DNA from: Oreohelix idahoensis
Lineage: Eukaryota; Mollusca; Gastropoda; Stylommatophora; Oreohelicidae
Direction of reading: 5' to 3'
Length of the DNA stretch: 64,000 bases
Assembly (NCBI GenBank): GCA_024509875.1
Contig: JAMPIV010012447.1
Coordinates: 519,878-583,877 of the forward strand
Shown: positions 1-9,341 of the stretch, piece by piece
Numbering within the stretch: position 1 is the first letter of the stretch
Layout: every line of letters starts with the position of its first letter
Translations under genes and position numbers: made by a program
Notes under the pieces: model-generated
The model's database searches: none
Told to the model about the DNA's origin: nothing
What the model saw: the letters and a program-made list of their open reading frames with translations, nothing else

Positions 1-168
1 GATGAACATGGAGAACGATTCCATCAAAATATCGCCGTAATGGAGTCACGTTATCAAGGACGGTGGAGTGTGACCATGCTTGCCGATTATTGTTGGATGC
101 ATCATCGCGATGTACCACATGCCATTCACTGACGAAAGTCGACTGCAAAGAAATTCAAGCCTACATAA
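1..168 (+). pseudogene. C-terminal fragment of a repeat-associated ORF with an internal stop
   Basis: The frame starting at base 1 reads without interruption for 43 codons (opening DEHGERFHQ, then RYQGRW and LADYCW), meets TGA at 130-132, and continues in the same frame as RKSTAKKFKPT to a TAA at 166-168. From memory, this motif set recurs as the C-terminus of many uncharacterised ORFs scattered through invertebrate genomes and is probably mobile-element derived; its biochemical role is unknown to me. The upstream part lies outside the window. The in-frame TGA between His43 and the basic tail suggests a decayed copy, although the stop removes only the last dozen residues. Confidence 0.5.
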
Positions 169-1149
169 CTGTTATACTTCTTGTACAAATGATGTTGTAA
201 TACTGTTAAAAAAATTCAATTGCGTATTTCTAGAGATCCCGACCTGATAGAGAAAAACGGTTTGCAGATTTAAAAACAGCGCATTAAAATTGACCAGAAA
301 AACATAGAAATGTTAGAGAAAGAAAAAAAAAATTTTTTTTGGTTGGCCAGTGTTATGTATGCCCTGGTGTAGATAAACAGTACTATTTATTTAAACTACC
401 CCAAAAATATTTTCACCATAGAAGGGTACGCCGTTATGACTAAACTCTCACTCACAAGGGGTACACCATTACATACGTTTGGGAAACACCGCTTTACACA
501 ATGAAGTACATATTATTTCCATGCAGAACGTCTGATATGCTTCTTGATGTTCATCTTAAAGACCGTAGCAACCTTGACCTCGATTGATTGACACCGATAA
601 TAACCATGTCGGCTCAGGTTCTTGTTAGTAGGCGCCTGGGGCTAAGCACAGATGAAGACACACCCTTCAAGGGTATGCCCGACGCCTTGTTTGTGTAATC
701 AATTTTCGATTGCATAATTACTTCGCGAAATTATTATGCAGGAGAGAACATGAGTTAACCTACTTGCAGTCGAGTGAGCTTTTTCGATTTTTGCTTCCCG
801 CCTAATAAAGCGATTTTTATGTCTGTCTATCTGTGTGCTTGTCTGCTTACTGCCCGGCCGGCATCCATCCATCCCTCCATCCACTCACCTATCCATCCAC
901 CAGCCTCAAACCTATCCACCCACCATCCATCCACTTATTGACGTAGTCAATAATGCGAACTTCAAAAAACACAAACACGAGAAAACATGCGCAAATGAAA
1001 TTAACGAGATGTACATATAGATAATTTAGTATATTAAGACAGTCCTGATTCTAATAGAGTAAGAGAGGCAGAGAGACCGAAAAATACACGGAGAAAAGAG
1101 AAGTGAGAGGGCACAGATCACAACAACATGGCATTAATTAGTTGAAGTT
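169..1149. other. No gene recognised; short CCAT-rich tract
   Basis: The first part looks like the A/T-rich 3' flank of the preceding fragment. At about 862-935 there is a degenerate CCAT/CCAC low-complexity tract. Short open frames on both strands show no family signature. A GATGAT-rich stretch lies at about 1182-1225. Confidence 0.5.
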
Positions 1150-1488
1150 CTAGGCTCCTGAGAGCGCTGAAGGGTAATGAGAATGGTGATGATGATGATA
1201 TTGATGATGATAATAATGTTGATGATACGGACAACTGAATCATAAACGTATCTTGACAGCAATTGAAAAAACAAAAAAAGAAACAGATAATGATATCAAA
1301 AGAAGAATATAAATGGGAGGAGGGGCTTTCATTGCATTGGGAAATATATGGAAATCGAACCATGCGCAAAAACTAAGATTTTTCAACTCAAATGTCGAGT
1401 CCATTCTATTGTATCGAAACATGAATAACAACATAAATGGCAACCAGAATAATACAGACTTTCATAAATCGGTGCTTACTTCAAATAG
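1150..1488 (+). pseudogene. LINE (RTE-like) ORF2 C-terminal scrap
   Basis: Three plus-strand frames in succession match the segment after the reverse transcriptase of RTE-like LINEs: TDNDIKRRI, then GGAFIALGNIWKS with FNSNVESILLY (about 1315-1420), then after a frame change IIQTFINRCLL (about 1447-1480). The same blocks occur in better order in the copy at 42.9-43.6 kb. Stops and frameshifts break the frame, and both ends are truncated. It directly abuts a hAT-like terminus on the right. Confidence 0.7.
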
Positions 1489-1565
1489 AGCAAGGTTTCT
1501 CAAACGGGGTACCGCGGAGCTCTAGGGTTCCGCGAGAGGTCGCTAGGGGTTCCGCGAAAGATCGT
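1489..1565 (+). repeat. hAT-like transposon terminus (partial)
   Basis: The sequence GCAAGGTTTCTCAAACGGGG, followed by repeated GGTTCCGCG motifs, resembles hAT-type ends that begin CAGNGGTTCTCAA and carry 'GGTTCCGCGAGAGGTCGC' type arrays. No matching inverted end was found within the next few hundred bases, so this is a solo or decayed end. The family name is by motif resemblance only. Confidence 0.4.
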
Positions 1566-1838
1566 GATGGAAAAAAAAAACAACTAAACGGGGTTTTTCA
1601 GTCTTGTATAAAACTGTGTTTTATGCTATATTTTGTATTCATATTGCTTAGGTCTCTGGTTTTTAGTATCTTTACTATTCAACATTGTCATTAAATTTTC
1701 AAGTTGTAAATAGCATTAATTACAATTATTATTGGATTATTATGTTTACAACTTGTGATGACGCTAACATACCGTGAACTGTAGGTATAATACATTTAAT
1801 GCCGTTGTTCACTGAGACCTTAACATTATTTCAAGGGT

Positions 1839-2167
1839 TGTCACGGATTGCCTCCCCTGCTTTGCAGTAGTGGTCCAACAATGGCCAAAACTCAAGAGTA
1901 TCTAAACTGGGTCGTCAAAGGTGTTTACCTTCGCACAAGATTACTCTTGGCAAAGAGGTAGATAGAAGTGTAATGGCGCTTCTATCCGATGGAGTTTTCA
2001 CAGAAGTCAAGAACCATTCGGCATAGGGCTGAGCAATGGTTAACTTATATCTGTCCGTCGCTTTTTGTCAAGGATTTAAACAATGGGTTTTAGCCCGTTC
2101 AAGCCCCCAGTTGGTGTAATCCAATGAAATTCATCTTATAAGTAATGGCTCTATAGATGTAAATATA
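1839..2167 (+). repeat. Dispersed 'cap' repeat, copy 1
   Basis: It starts TGTCACGGATTGCCTCCCC and contains CACAAGATTACTCTTGGCA and TTCAAGCCCCCAG before a TA-rich end. Diverged copies lie at 14315-14604 (minus), 23600-23800, 30276-30616 and 55027-55240. In intact copies the unit runs into (TA)n and then a 60-70 bp tail containing TCTTGCTCATACGTTTGCT. Here the (TA)n junction was the landing site of the mariner, so the tail reappears only at 12123. No coding potential is evident; a non-autonomous element or SINE-like unit is likely. Confidence 0.7.
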
Positions 2168-2289
2168 CGAGGGGCGTTCAGAAAGTAATGCACCACATCG
2201 TTTTTCTCAGGAGCTGTTTATTCAAAAAGCATGAAATTTATACACAATATACATGGATACGTCATGTAAACATCGGTTTTATTCAACTT

Positions 2290-3251
2290 AATCCCCATCA
2301 ACTTGTACGGCTTTATGCCAGCGCGAAACAAGTGCATGTATTCCTAGCCGTACCAGATTTTGTCTTGATCATGTAGCCATTTCTTCGCTGCATTAATCAC
2401 TCCTTCATTATCTTCAAACCTTGTCCCACGGAGTGCATCTTTAAGTGGACCAAATAGATGAAAATCAGAGGGTGCCAAATCGGGACTATAGGGTGGATGG
2501 GGTAGTACAGTCCAACCCAATTTGGTGATTGCTTCCCGTGTTGCCAGACTTGTGTGAGGGCGCGCATTGTCGTGAAGGAGAAGCAGGTCTGTTGGATTCT
2601 TGTGCGGCCGAACTCTGCGAAAACGTTGATTGAGTTTTTTCAATGTCTTAATGTAAGCTTGCGAATTGATTGTCTCTCCTCTTGGCATAACGTCCACAAG
2701 AATCACACCTTCAATGTCCCAAAGACAGTGATCATGACCTTTCCAGCTGAAGGAATTGTCTTGAATTTCTTTCTTCTTGGTGATTGCGGATGATGCCACT
2801 CCATTGACTGTCTTTTTGTCTCAGGTTCAAAATGATGTGCCCAGGTTTCGTCACCTGTAACGATCTTAGCCAAAAAGTTCTCTCCATCAGCACTGAAACG
2901 CTCCAACAATTTAGAAGAAATTGCTTTCCTTTGCAATCGGTGGTCATTTGTGAGACTTCGAGGAACCCATCTTGCGCAAACCTTAGAAAATCCGAGAGTT
3001 TTTATAACTGCATTTGCACTACCAATGCTGACTGACAGCTGTAAGGCCAATTGTTGAGTAGTGATTCGCCTATCAGTAAGAATAATGCCCTCAGCGCATT
3101 TCAACATTTCTGCGTTGGTGGCTGTGGCAGGACGTCCACAGCGCGGCCGATCAAGCAGCTCCGTATCTCCACTTCCTGATTCTTTGATTCTCCGAACCCA
3201 CGACTGACTGTACTCCTGTCGACGGCAAAACTTGCATACACATCACATAGA
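2290..3251 (-). pseudogene. Mariner transposase, catalytic part
   Basis: Reading leftward from 3251 there is an HTH-type segment, then after a one-base frameshift near 3198 the WVRRIKES linker, then GDETWAHHFEP (first catalytic Asp, about 2860). A second frameshift lies near 2720. The next frame has LLLHDNARPHTS (second Asp, about 2560) and HPPYSPDLAPSDFHLFG (third Asp, about 2490), the DD34D arrangement of mariner transposases. A third frameshift near 2344 moves the last ~20 codons (HALVSRWHKAVQ) out of frame. The protein would cut and paste DNA at TA. With three frameshifts and an insertion it is certainly inactive. Confidence 0.92.
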
Positions 3252-3256
3252 CGCTT

Positions 3257-5683
3257 TGTCGTGAAATATTCTAATCCACATATATAAATTAAAAAGTAAA
3301 TGTAAAGCCTAACAAATAAATTCTATAAAAGGAAGAAGAATGGTAAAGAACAGTTCTGTCACAATGACAGTACTCGAAATCCCCTTTGTTTTATGCTTCG
3401 TCTGCAAATTGTAACGTTTCCACGTTAAATATAAGCCACTGCATAATACAAGCGTTTCCACAACACATTAAAACGGGTATTGCATTTCTAAGAAAAAAAC
3501 ATTGAGAGGCACACTGCGTATGACCTAAATTAATTACACTACGAATGGACAGATGGATGTAGGATGGAAAGAAGGGAGGGCTGAAAATCAGGAACGCATG
3601 CAACACTAAACACGCGTCTCGCTATTAATGCCACCCCCAACAAGCGTAACGCGATATACAATTACTACTATCACGCGTGTAAGGCCACATGCACTAACTT
3701 TTTTTTCAGACGGACAGTGATAAAAACACTACCCTTCCCAGAGTTAGGTTTTAAAAAACCTGGAAAACGCTTATTAGGAAAGATGACATTAGATGGATTT
3801 ACGTTTGAAAACATGACAGTACCCAGACACCACATGGGGATTGAAGTGAACAGGAGGTGGTAGAAAATGCACATTTTGAACGCAGCCACCTAGCTCCCTT
3901 AGATTGAGATATTTGGATTCCTTAGGGCTTGCTGACACAGAATATGTTAAGTGTTACGCAAATAGTCCAGGAATTAATAAATTATAGGCAAAAGAAAATA
4001 ATGAGGGTGTCAGACAACCTAAAAACTCGGAGTCGCTCAGTGGCAGAATTTTAAACCACCATTGTACGGAAATAGGCCACAAGTTACATTTGAATTGATT
4101 GGATGGAATGATATGTAAGGCTAAACACGATTAGTCGGACTATAAATGCTATCTTTTGTTGTCAAGGGAGACGGAAGTAAGAGTACGTTGTTTTTTTCAA
4201 ACGATGGGGTAGAAATGGCCTGATTGGTTAGGTCTGTTAATATAGTTAATTGATAGCGTTAGTTCGAGACCACTAGTTCAAATAAGCTTGATAAAGCAAC
4301 AGTGCGTTGAAGCCAGCTCATATTTTTGCTAAATAAAAGCCTGGAACATAAGCAGATGGGAATTTGTGCCAGTATTTGTGCCTACATTCAGTGCTAGTCA
4401 AAGTATCTGTGTTTATTTCCTTGAATTTTGGTAGGTTGAAATATTTGATCTCTTTTTAATGAAAATTGAATGTACATTGATAATTTATGTCTGTATATAT
4501 GTGCAGTTCAGTAGCGAACATGAGACAAGGCCTATATCTATATATATATTGCTCCAACCTGAACAGAAGGTGTCGGAGAAAAGTCAAACTACATGGAATT
4601 ACCACATAGTACACTGACACCTACCTTATGATATGGAAGGACTTATAGCTGAAAGTGCAGAGGCGTAGTAACCATTAAGGAGGTTAATACTGGAGTAAAC
4701 TGCTTCAGAAGAAGATAGCAGTAAAAATAAAGCTCTGAACTCTGTGTTTGTGATGTATTGTGCTCAGTCTAGCCAGATAGTATAAATTAGTTCTGAAGTA
4801 GGAGGTACATCCTTCTTGTTTCAGGGACTGTGGTCCTAGTTATTGAAGCCGCACCTGGTCTGAGCGTTTGCTGAATCCAGAGGCTACAACATACTCTTGG
4901 GTCCCTATAGTAACCAGTGAGGTGTCTTCAGAAACAGTGAATAGTCGAGCAGCAGAGGAGTCCTTGCCTGCCGCCATCACGAAAGTTAAGCCCACTGTGG
5001 CCAAAAGAGCTCAACACTATGTACCCCTCGTAAATGACACTAACTTAATTAAAGAGGGGCAATTAATTGTTTTAATGTTCGGAACTGAGACCATCTCCAA
5101 TACTAGTTCCAAACATACACAAGCACATGCAGTCATGATGACCAATAAGAACATATCTTGAAGAACAAAACCAGTATTACCTCATATTACCACATCACAA
5201 CTCACACACATAGAATACTAATATTGTATGTCAATGCAAAGACCACATTTATATCTGTGTACATAATATTTGAAATTACATGTTATTATATTGCCTGGTT
5301 CACTGTGTAGTTGAATCAGGATCACTATTGTAGAGAAAATCAATACATCTGTATATATCTGAAATTTATCATTGAATCTTTTAAGATAGTCTTCTAGAGT
5401 GTTGACTGTTTGTGAGTGTCACAGTATTGTCAAGTGTGGTGGAATAATTAAATTGTTTATCTGTTGTTGTTGTGTTGACTTACACTTCATCATTTGCATA
5501 ACCCTAGACATATAACGTTGCCAACACAATATTCCAGAATAATTCTGACTGAGATATAAATATGTGGCAGTAAGTAAGGTTATCTGTAAAACACTACACA
5601 TATTAGATACAGATACCTTCACAGCTGATCTCAGTCAGTACACTAAGTCCCTATAAATATTTATATTATCCCACTTTACCACA
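3257..5683 (+). repeat. 5' LTR of element 1
   Basis: 2427 bp, starting TGTCGTGAAATATTC and ending CTTTACCACA. Against the 3' LTR I noticed about eight substitutions plus several short indels, including a GCA triplet at about 4950 and homopolymer changes near 3700, 4020 and 4190. An open frame of 97 codons at 4868-5161 lies in the sense direction in both LTRs. The copies differ there by one in-frame codon, which is too little to call it a gene. The promoter and poly(A) site should lie here, but I could not place them. Confidence 0.93.
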
Positions 5684-5688
5684 TATAT

Positions 5689-5706
5689 TTCGGGCTCGTC
5701 CGGGAT
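5689..5706 (+). promoter_or_regulatory. Primer binding site candidate, tRNA-Pro-like
   Basis: TTCGGGCTCGTCCGGGAT starts six bases after the 5' LTR. The last 15 bases equal those of the tRNA-Pro primer site known from murine leukaemia virus (TGGGGGCTCGTCCGGGAT), but the first three bases are TTC instead of TGG, the complement of CCA. Either the primer pairs internally on the tRNA or the site is mutated. Confidence 0.55.
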
Positions 5707-5887
5707 ATTGAATCCTTTACTAGTATAAATATTGGGAGTAATTCACTTCAGGGAATATAAAAAGTTAAAAGGTATCCTTGGGTGGAATTAAATAAGGTTG
5801 AGCTCTTGGTGCCTGTTTTGTCCATTGGATATATAATTACAGATTATATTGTTTAGTTAGATATTTTATTTAATTACCTGATATAAA

Positions 5888-7930
5888 ATGGCGGACCTGG
5901 CCAAATTTCGATCTGCGGCTGTACAGACTGCAAAAGAGTTGGGATTAGATTGGCAAGTTATGATTACCTATGTCACTACTGAATGTGACAAATTTATTGA
6001 ACGCGAAGAAAGAAGGTTTGAGGCCGAAAGAAGGTTAGAGGCTGAAAAAGAAATTAAGAGGTTGCAGATTGAGGCTGACAAAGAGGCTAAAGCATTGGAG
6101 GCTGATAGGGAGATTAAGAGGCTCCAAGTAGAAGAACAAAAGGCAGAAAGGGAAGAGAAGAGATTAGCTGCAGAAAGGGAAGAGAAGAGATTAGCTGCAG
6201 AAAGGGAAGAGAAGAGATTAGCTGCAGAAAGGGAAGCAGAAAAGGAGGAGAAGAGATTACAAAGGGAACATGAGCTACGACTAAGGGAGTTTGAGTTTCA
6301 GGGCCATGCTCCTGAAAATGGTGCCAGTCCCTTTGCCTCTGATGCTACTGCTACTCAGGGAGCCTCAACCTCAGCTATGAACTTTCATTTAGATCATTTT
6401 GTTGAGAAAGACGATGATATTGAGAGCTATATAAATAGATACGAATTATTAGCTACCACATATGGGTTAGAGAGAGAAAGGTGGAGCTTAAAGTTATCTC
6501 AAGGACTTCGTGGGGCAGCTTATGAAGTTTTTGCCAAAATGCACAGAGATGATCAGGAAAATTATGACATGCTAAAGCAGGCTCTTTTGTTAAGATATGA
6601 GAAGAACGCAGAATTTTACAGAAAAAAATTTAGGAATGCTAAACTACTGTCAGGTGAAACCTATCACCAGTTCTCTGCACGGATAGAGACATACTTGGAG
6701 AAATGGACTTCTCTGGGGAAAACCAAAGATCTTAAGGAAATGATCCTTATAGAACAATTAAGAGAGTCCATGGCTCCAGACCTGAGAAAGTTTCTCATGG
6801 AACAAGGTGCAGAGAGACTGGGTGAGTTGCTAAATGTTGCAGAAAGGTATCAAGCGGCCCAAGCAGAAGTATCAGGTAATAAAAAGAAACAGGTGGATAA
6901 TTTTAGGGCACCACAGAACTTTAATAAATTTGATCATAGGGATCAAAACAAAGGTAAGCACCAATTTGATAGGCCACGGTATGACAATAAAAATAAAAAC
7001 CCACAATTCGATGAAAGGAAATATAATGAAAGAAAATCTTTCAACCAAGGAAAAAGGTGGTGTAAGAATTGTCAGATGGACAATCATGACACTGACCGTT
7101 GTAGAAGGAAACCTGTGTATATGGCCACCCTTCAGGTCAGGTCGACCTCAAGACAGGAGGAGGATATTATGTTGAATACCACTCCAGAAGAGATGAGGAA
7201 GGCACAGGCTGGGGATAAGACCCTCAAGCCTTGTTTCAGGAAATTGTCAACTTGTCATACAACTCCAGGCAAGGGAGATTTTTACATGAAAAACAAGTTG
7301 ATGTATAGGAAGACTGGAGCTAGATCCAAAGGTCAGGGACAGCTGGTACTTCCTAAAAGATATAGGACAGACTTAATAAGGAGCCTACATGTGAAACCAG
7401 ATGGGGACCATGAGAAAATAGGTACCATCATCCAAAAGGTGGCTCACAATTATTATTGGCCCAAGGCAAGATGGGACATTGAGAATTTTGTAGAAAGGTG
7501 TAGCATAGCACATGAGGGAACACCCACAAGTGGGAACATTGATCAGGACCTGGACACGCCATGGGGCAAAAGTAGGCCTGAAAATAAGAAGAGAAATAAA
7601 TTTGATAAAGTGGACCAAAGGGAATGGGAAGCCCCTTTTCACGGACAAGCTTCACTTAACTGTTTTACAATGGCCACTATGCGGAGAGTGCAAAAAGATG
7701 TCTTACCCCAGGATAAGCCGAAAATCCCTCAATCGGACTTAAACAAACTGGAGGAAGAGGATGTAGAGAGGAAATCTCTCATCAAGAATTTTAAGTGGGG
7801 AGAAAGCCCCAGGAAAAGAATTGGTAGCGGTCGTTTTGTGAATGATAATTCAGGGAAGAAAAATCATCACTATAGCGCTTCCAGTGGAAGAGACCATACC
7901 GGTGCATGGACAAATAGGTCCACACAATAA
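5888..7930 (+). CDS. Gag polyprotein fused to an integrase zinc-domain remnant
   Basis: 680 codons from ATG (MADLAKFRSA) to TAA. Residues 34-135 form a charged coiled coil with three exact copies of a nine-residue unit (EEKRLAAER, 27-bp DNA repeats at about 6151-6240). Residues 165-325 are an alpha-helical capsid-like block (YINRYELLA, LRYEKNAEFYRKKF, ESMAPDLRKFL). A CCHC knuckle follows at C392-C395-H400-C405. The frame then continues without protease into an integrase N-terminal region (LVLPKRYRTDLIRSLH, NYYWPKARWDIENF, residues 486-541). Here H501, H508 and C538 remain, but the last Cys of the HHCC set is missing. The last ~135 residues match nothing I know. It probably packages RNA in particles; the integrase part should be inactive. 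Confidence 0.85.
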   Translation: MADLAKFRSAAVQTAKELGLDWQVMITYVTTECDKFIEREERRFEAERRLEAEKEIKRLQIEADKEAKALEADREIKRLQVEEQKAEREEKRLAAEREEKRLAAEREEKRLAAEREAEKEEKRLQREHELRLREFEFQGHAPENGASPFASDATATQGASTSAMNFHLDHFVEKDDDIESYINRYELLATTYGLERERWSLKLSQGLRGAAYEVFAKMHRDDQENYDMLKQALLLRYEKNAEFYRKKFRNAKLLSGETYHQFSARIETYLEKWTSLGKTKDLKEMILIEQLRESMAPDLRKFLMEQGAERLGELLNVAERYQAAQAEVSGNKKKQVDNFRAPQNFNKFDHRDQNKGKHQFDRPRYDNKNKNPQFDERKYNERKSFNQGKRWCKNCQMDNHDTDRCRRKPVYMATLQVRSTSRQEEDIMLNTTPEEMRKAQAGDKTLKPCFRKLSTCHTTPGKGDFYMKNKLMYRKTGARSKGQGQLVLPKRYRTDLIRSLHVKPDGDHEKIGTIIQKVAHNYYWPKARWDIENFVERCSIAHEGTPTSGNIDQDLDTPWGKSRPENKKRNKFDKVDQREWEAPFHGQASLNCFTMATMRRVQKDVLPQDKPKIPQSDLNKLEEEDVERKSLIKNFKWGESPRKRIGSGRFVNDNSGKKNHHYSASSGRDHTGAWTNRSTQ

Positions 7931-8376
7931 AAGGTCCACTTAAAGCACTGTTAAGAACGTGGACGGATGAAAAAGCAGAGGAAAATATTACATCCTCATA
8001 CCAATATGTAAATGAGCTGACCACTCGTTTAAAAACTGGCTGGAAACTTGCCAATGAAAATTTGAAACAAGCCAGGAAGAAACATGCTGCTTATTATAAC
8101 AGGAAGGCAAAAGACAGAGATTTGGCTGTGGGAGAGAAGGTACTGCTTCTTTTACCCGGAAATCAGAATAAGTTACAAATTGGATGGCAAGGTCCATATA
8201 CAGTTCTAGAGAAGGTGTCTAGAACCAATTATAAGATAGATAAGAAGGGGAAAGAAAAAAATCTATCATGTGAATCTCCTGAAGAAATATTTGGAAAGAG
8301 ATCATCAGGAAGAGACACACTTGCTAACCTTGTCCATTGCAATGGAGATGAAGAAGGAACCACTTTCATCATTTGA
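7905..8376 (+). pseudogene. Integrase C-terminal domain remnant
   Basis: After the gag stop, another frame reads KGPLKALLRTW (about 7929-7961), then SSYQYVNELTTRL, QARKKHAAYYNRKAKDRDL, VGEKVLLLLPG and WQGPYTVLEK (to about 8213). This is the usual run from the end of the integrase core into the GPY/F module. A one-base slip in an A-run near 8255 moves the last block (NLLKKYLER) to another frame. GGTCCAC occurs twice around 7917-7939, once on each side of the gag stop, consistent with a small deletion or duplication scar. The DDE core is absent upstream. Confidence 0.75.
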
Positions 8377-8453
8377 ATATCCATTACACCCCTGTGAGAC
8401 AGCGGCACAGGTGAAAATCAGTACGCATTTAACGAAAAAATCAGAAGGAGAGA

Positions 8454-8884
8454 GTGCAACAGGTTCTAGATAATCATACAGAGGTGTTAACAGATCGACC
8501 GGGGCATACAAACTTATTGGAATATGATATGAAACTGATAGACCCCACACCTGTCTGTATGAAGCCTTATTCGATTCCTTTTGCTAAGGAGAAAGCTTTG
8601 AAGGAAGAGATAGACTATTTGTTGAAGGAAGGAATTATTTCACACAGTGAATCTTCGTATAGTTCCAGTGTTGTACTTTTAAGGAAACCCTCTGGAGAAC
8701 ATAGACTCTGTATAGATTACAGGAGACTGAATGCTATTACAGAAGGACAGGTGGATCCATTGCCGGATACAAATCAGTTGTTTGCCAGGCTAAATAAAGC
8801 TAAGTATTTCTCAAAAGTGGATTTGAGTAAAGGATACTATCAGATTCCAGTAAAACCTGAGATCAGACAAAATTGTTGGATGTA
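8454..8884 (+). pseudogene. Reverse transcriptase N-terminal half
   Basis: The frame encodes KPYSIPFAKEKALKEEID, LLKEGIISHSESSYSSSVV, RKPSGEHRLCIDYRRLN and FSKVDLSKGYYQIPV, the fingers and first palm motif of Ty3/gypsy RT with its catalytic Asp. It ends at TAA 8882-8884, just after that motif. The YVDD motif, the thumb and a recognisable RNase H are missing. RT follows integrase here, whereas most gypsy elements have RT first. The ORF start is arbitrary, since the natural protein would be a polyprotein. Confidence 0.85.
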
Positions 8885-9330
8885 AACATTTCGGAGGAAC
8901 GTAATGAATCCCTGAGTTGCCTCTTTGATTGAGGATATTCCGAATGTTTCATACAGGCTAATAAGAAGATTATAGGAGCCACTACGAAAACTCTGCTATC
9001 ACCAGGTATATGTTATCTCCTCATAACGTACATTTTGAGGAAAATATAATGTTCTTTGGACATGTCATTGCGCAGACTCAGAGAAGAGAAATGGTGAATA
9101 CGGGTTGCGAAGCAGCATTAAGACAAGCAGTCACACTTGCGGCTGTTCAGTAACATAACCGAAATATATTATTGGTTGTAGAAGTCTGAGACAGATTTAG
9201 TGAGTAGTGCCTACTCTGAATGGACCCAACTACATAAAACCATGATAGCACAACAGCAGAGTAAAGTCAAGTTGACTTACATTTATCTATGTGTATATAG
9301 AATAAAGGACTGACATGGGATGTCTGTTTT
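8885..9330 (+). other. Eroded pol remainder of element 1
   Basis: No long frame remains. A short stretch at about 9030-9075 reads NVHFEENIMFFGHVIAQ, which resembles the FLGHVIS block following the RT catalytic site, so a large internal deletion probably joined distant pol pieces. The rest, up to the polypurine tract, is stop-rich. Confidence 0.4.
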
Positions 9331-9341
9331 AAGAGGGGAGA
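9331..9341 (+). promoter_or_regulatory. Polypurine tract of element 1
   Basis: AAGAGGGGAGA directly abuts the TG of the 3' LTR, the expected place for plus-strand priming. Confidence 0.8.

Noticed and set aside
4868..5161. 97-codon ORF in both LTRs of element 1 as a possible accessory gene
   Set aside because: The LTRs are nearly identical by origin, so sharing is not evidence of selection. No motif was recognised.
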